From contig NZ_AP027081.1 of NCBI RefSeq assembly GCF_030295425.1, forward strand, positions 2,897,001 through 2,961,000: 64,000 nucleotides of DNA. The letters run 5' to 3'. This document shows, in pieces, positions 63,101 to 64,000 of this stretch. The translations under genes were made by a program, and so were the position numbers. The notes under the pieces were generated by a model. The model searched no databases. It was not told the origin of the DNA and saw only the letters and a list, made by a program, of their open reading frames with translations. Source of the DNA: Mesoterricola sediminis. GTDB taxonomy: Bacteria; Acidobacteriota; Holophagae; Holophagales; Holophagaceae. Each line of letters starts with the position of its first letter. Position 1 is the stretch's first letter.

Positions 63101-64000
63101 ATGTTCGACGAGGCGTATGACGTCGTCGTCGTGGGCACGGGATTCGCCGGGCTCTCGGCGGCCATCGAGGCCCGGGAGGCCGGGTGCTCCGTGCTGGTGA
63201 TCGAGAAGATGCGGGTCCCCGGCGGCAATTCGGCCATCAGCGGCGGCATGTTCGCCGTGGTGGGCTCCCCCCTGCAGGCCGCGGCCGGCGTCCAGGATTC
63301 TCCCGACGTCCTCGCCGCGGACATGATGCGGGCCGGCAAGGGCCTCAACCATCCGGACCTGGTCCGGACGGTGGCGGACCATTCGCTGGAGGCCTTCCTC
63401 TGGACCCGGGACCACCTGGGGGTCGCCTACGACGACGACCTCATCCACGGCGGCGGCCATTCCATTCCCAGGACCTACATCACCCCCAATTGTTCGGGCG
63501 CCGCCATCGTCCAGGCGATGCTGGTCAAGTGCCGGGAGCTGGGCATCCCGGTCCGCATGCAGTGCGCCCTCAAGGACCTGGTCCGCGACCGCACGGGCCG
63601 GGTCGTGGGCCTCTCGGTCCAGGACGGCTACATCTTCCCCATGCCGGACAGCGGGCGGATCCTGGCGGTGGAGGCCCGGAGGGGCGTCGTCCTCGCCTCG
63701 GGCGGCTTCAGCCAGGATGTGGCCTTCCGGTCCGCCCTGAACCCGGCGCTCGACGCCGCCATGGACACGACGAACCATCCCGGGGCCACCGCCGAGGGCC
63801 TCGTGGCCGCGATGCGGGTGGGCGCCCTCCCCGTGCACCTGTCCTGGATCCAGCTGGGGCCCTGGACCTCCCGGGACGAGGCGGGCTGGGGCGTCGGCTC
63901 CATGTTCTCGGTGCTGGTGGGCTTCCCCTACGGGATCATGGTGGACGCCACCACCGGCAGGCGCTTCGTCAACGAGCTCACGGACCGCCTGTCCCGGGCC
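63101..64000 (+). CDS. FAD-dependent reductase flavoprotein (partial, runs off right edge)
   Basis: About 300 codons are visible of a second fumarate-reductase-type flavoprotein: DEAYDVVVVGTGFAGLSAAIEAREAG (FAD motif), EKMRVPGGNSAISGG, HGGGHSIPRTY, and GRRFVNELTDRLS with the family catalytic loop. There is no twin-arginine or other export signal, so this copy is cytoplasmic, unlike the one at 60 kb. The acid-binding segment reads HLSWIQLGPW, lacking both His and the Tyr of the first copy. ATG 63101 has AAGGAAGG upstream; ATG 63047, overlapping the regulator stop, is in frame and would add 18 residues. Confidence 0.88.
   Translation, partial: MFDEAYDVVVVGTGFAGLSAAIEAREAGCSVLVIEKMRVPGGNSAISGGMFAVVGSPLQAAAGVQDSPDVLAADMMRAGKGLNHPDLVRTVADHSLEAFLWTRDHLGVAYDDDLIHGGGHSIPRTYITPNCSGAAIVQAMLVKCRELGIPVRMQCALKDLVRDRTGRVVGLSVQDGYIFPMPDSGRILAVEARRGVVLASGGFSQDVAFRSALNPALDAAMDTTNHPGATAEGLVAAMRVGALPVHLSWIQLGPWTSRDEAGWGVGSMFSVLVGFPYGIMVDATTGRRFVNELTDRLSRA

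Overview
The window is about 70% GC over most of its length and densely coded, with a Gram-negative envelope (porin, lipoproteins, LepB, Tat) and respiratory flavoprotein and multihaem cytochrome genes. The combination of these genes, four-nucleotide start/stop overlaps and a long-chain acyl-CoA synthetase suggests an Acidobacteriota member of class Holophagae (Geothrix/Holophaga type). That assignment is inference from gene content and composition; no 16S rRNA gene is present.

Layout. 1-13.8 kb: a partial FHA-GAF histidine kinase, ruvB, a scar region with a broken GxxExxY gene, a transposase stub and hairpin repeats, then Ppx/GppA-HD, lepB, a lipoprotein, tex, xerC, an acyl-CoA synthetase, a Cache-domain protein, TetR and an alpha/beta hydrolase. 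14.0-29.5 kb: a catabolic-looking regulon. It holds two unusual KAS-III-like enzymes, a regulator made of two fused TetR units, a CoA-transferase, an alpha/beta hydrolase, an SCP-x-type thiolase, a small protein with a duplicated motif, an SDR, a porin and a complete LIV-type ABC transporter. The two divergent promoter regions share a near-identical sequence, a candidate operator. 29.5-36.7 kb: an Ig-domain carboxylesterase lipoprotein, a small membrane protein, a multi-PAS hybrid kinase and an aspartyl-protease/PDZ protein.

36.7-44.9 kb: ten genes on the minus strand, mostly overlapping. They encode a fatty-acid desaturase, FAD amine oxidase, ECF sigma factor, ChrR-like zinc anti-sigma, two lipocalins, DUF1365, two cyclopropane-synthase-type methyltransferases and DUF1295. 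This reads as a membrane-lipid modification regulon of the RpoE-ChrR (singlet-oxygen) type. 45.0-52.0 kb: DUF4397 lipoprotein, UbiA-type prenyltransferase, an M23 peptidase/bactofilin pair and a 780-residue pentapeptide-repeat protein.

52.3-56.6 kb: a lower-GC island beside tRNA-Arg. It has a solitary PemK/MazF toxin, an in-frame IS256/IS3 chimeric transposase remnant, an unknown protein, a toxin-antitoxin pair with a broken toxin, and a decapitated signal peptidase. 56.6-64 kb: SnoaL, a double-CDGSH protein and a PQQ-like propeller, then a Tat-exported flavoprotein with a heptahaem cytochrome c and its own TatA, divergent from a PAS-LuxR regulator and a second, partial flavoprotein. This last block looks like a periplasmic reductase module controlled by the PAS-LuxR protein.
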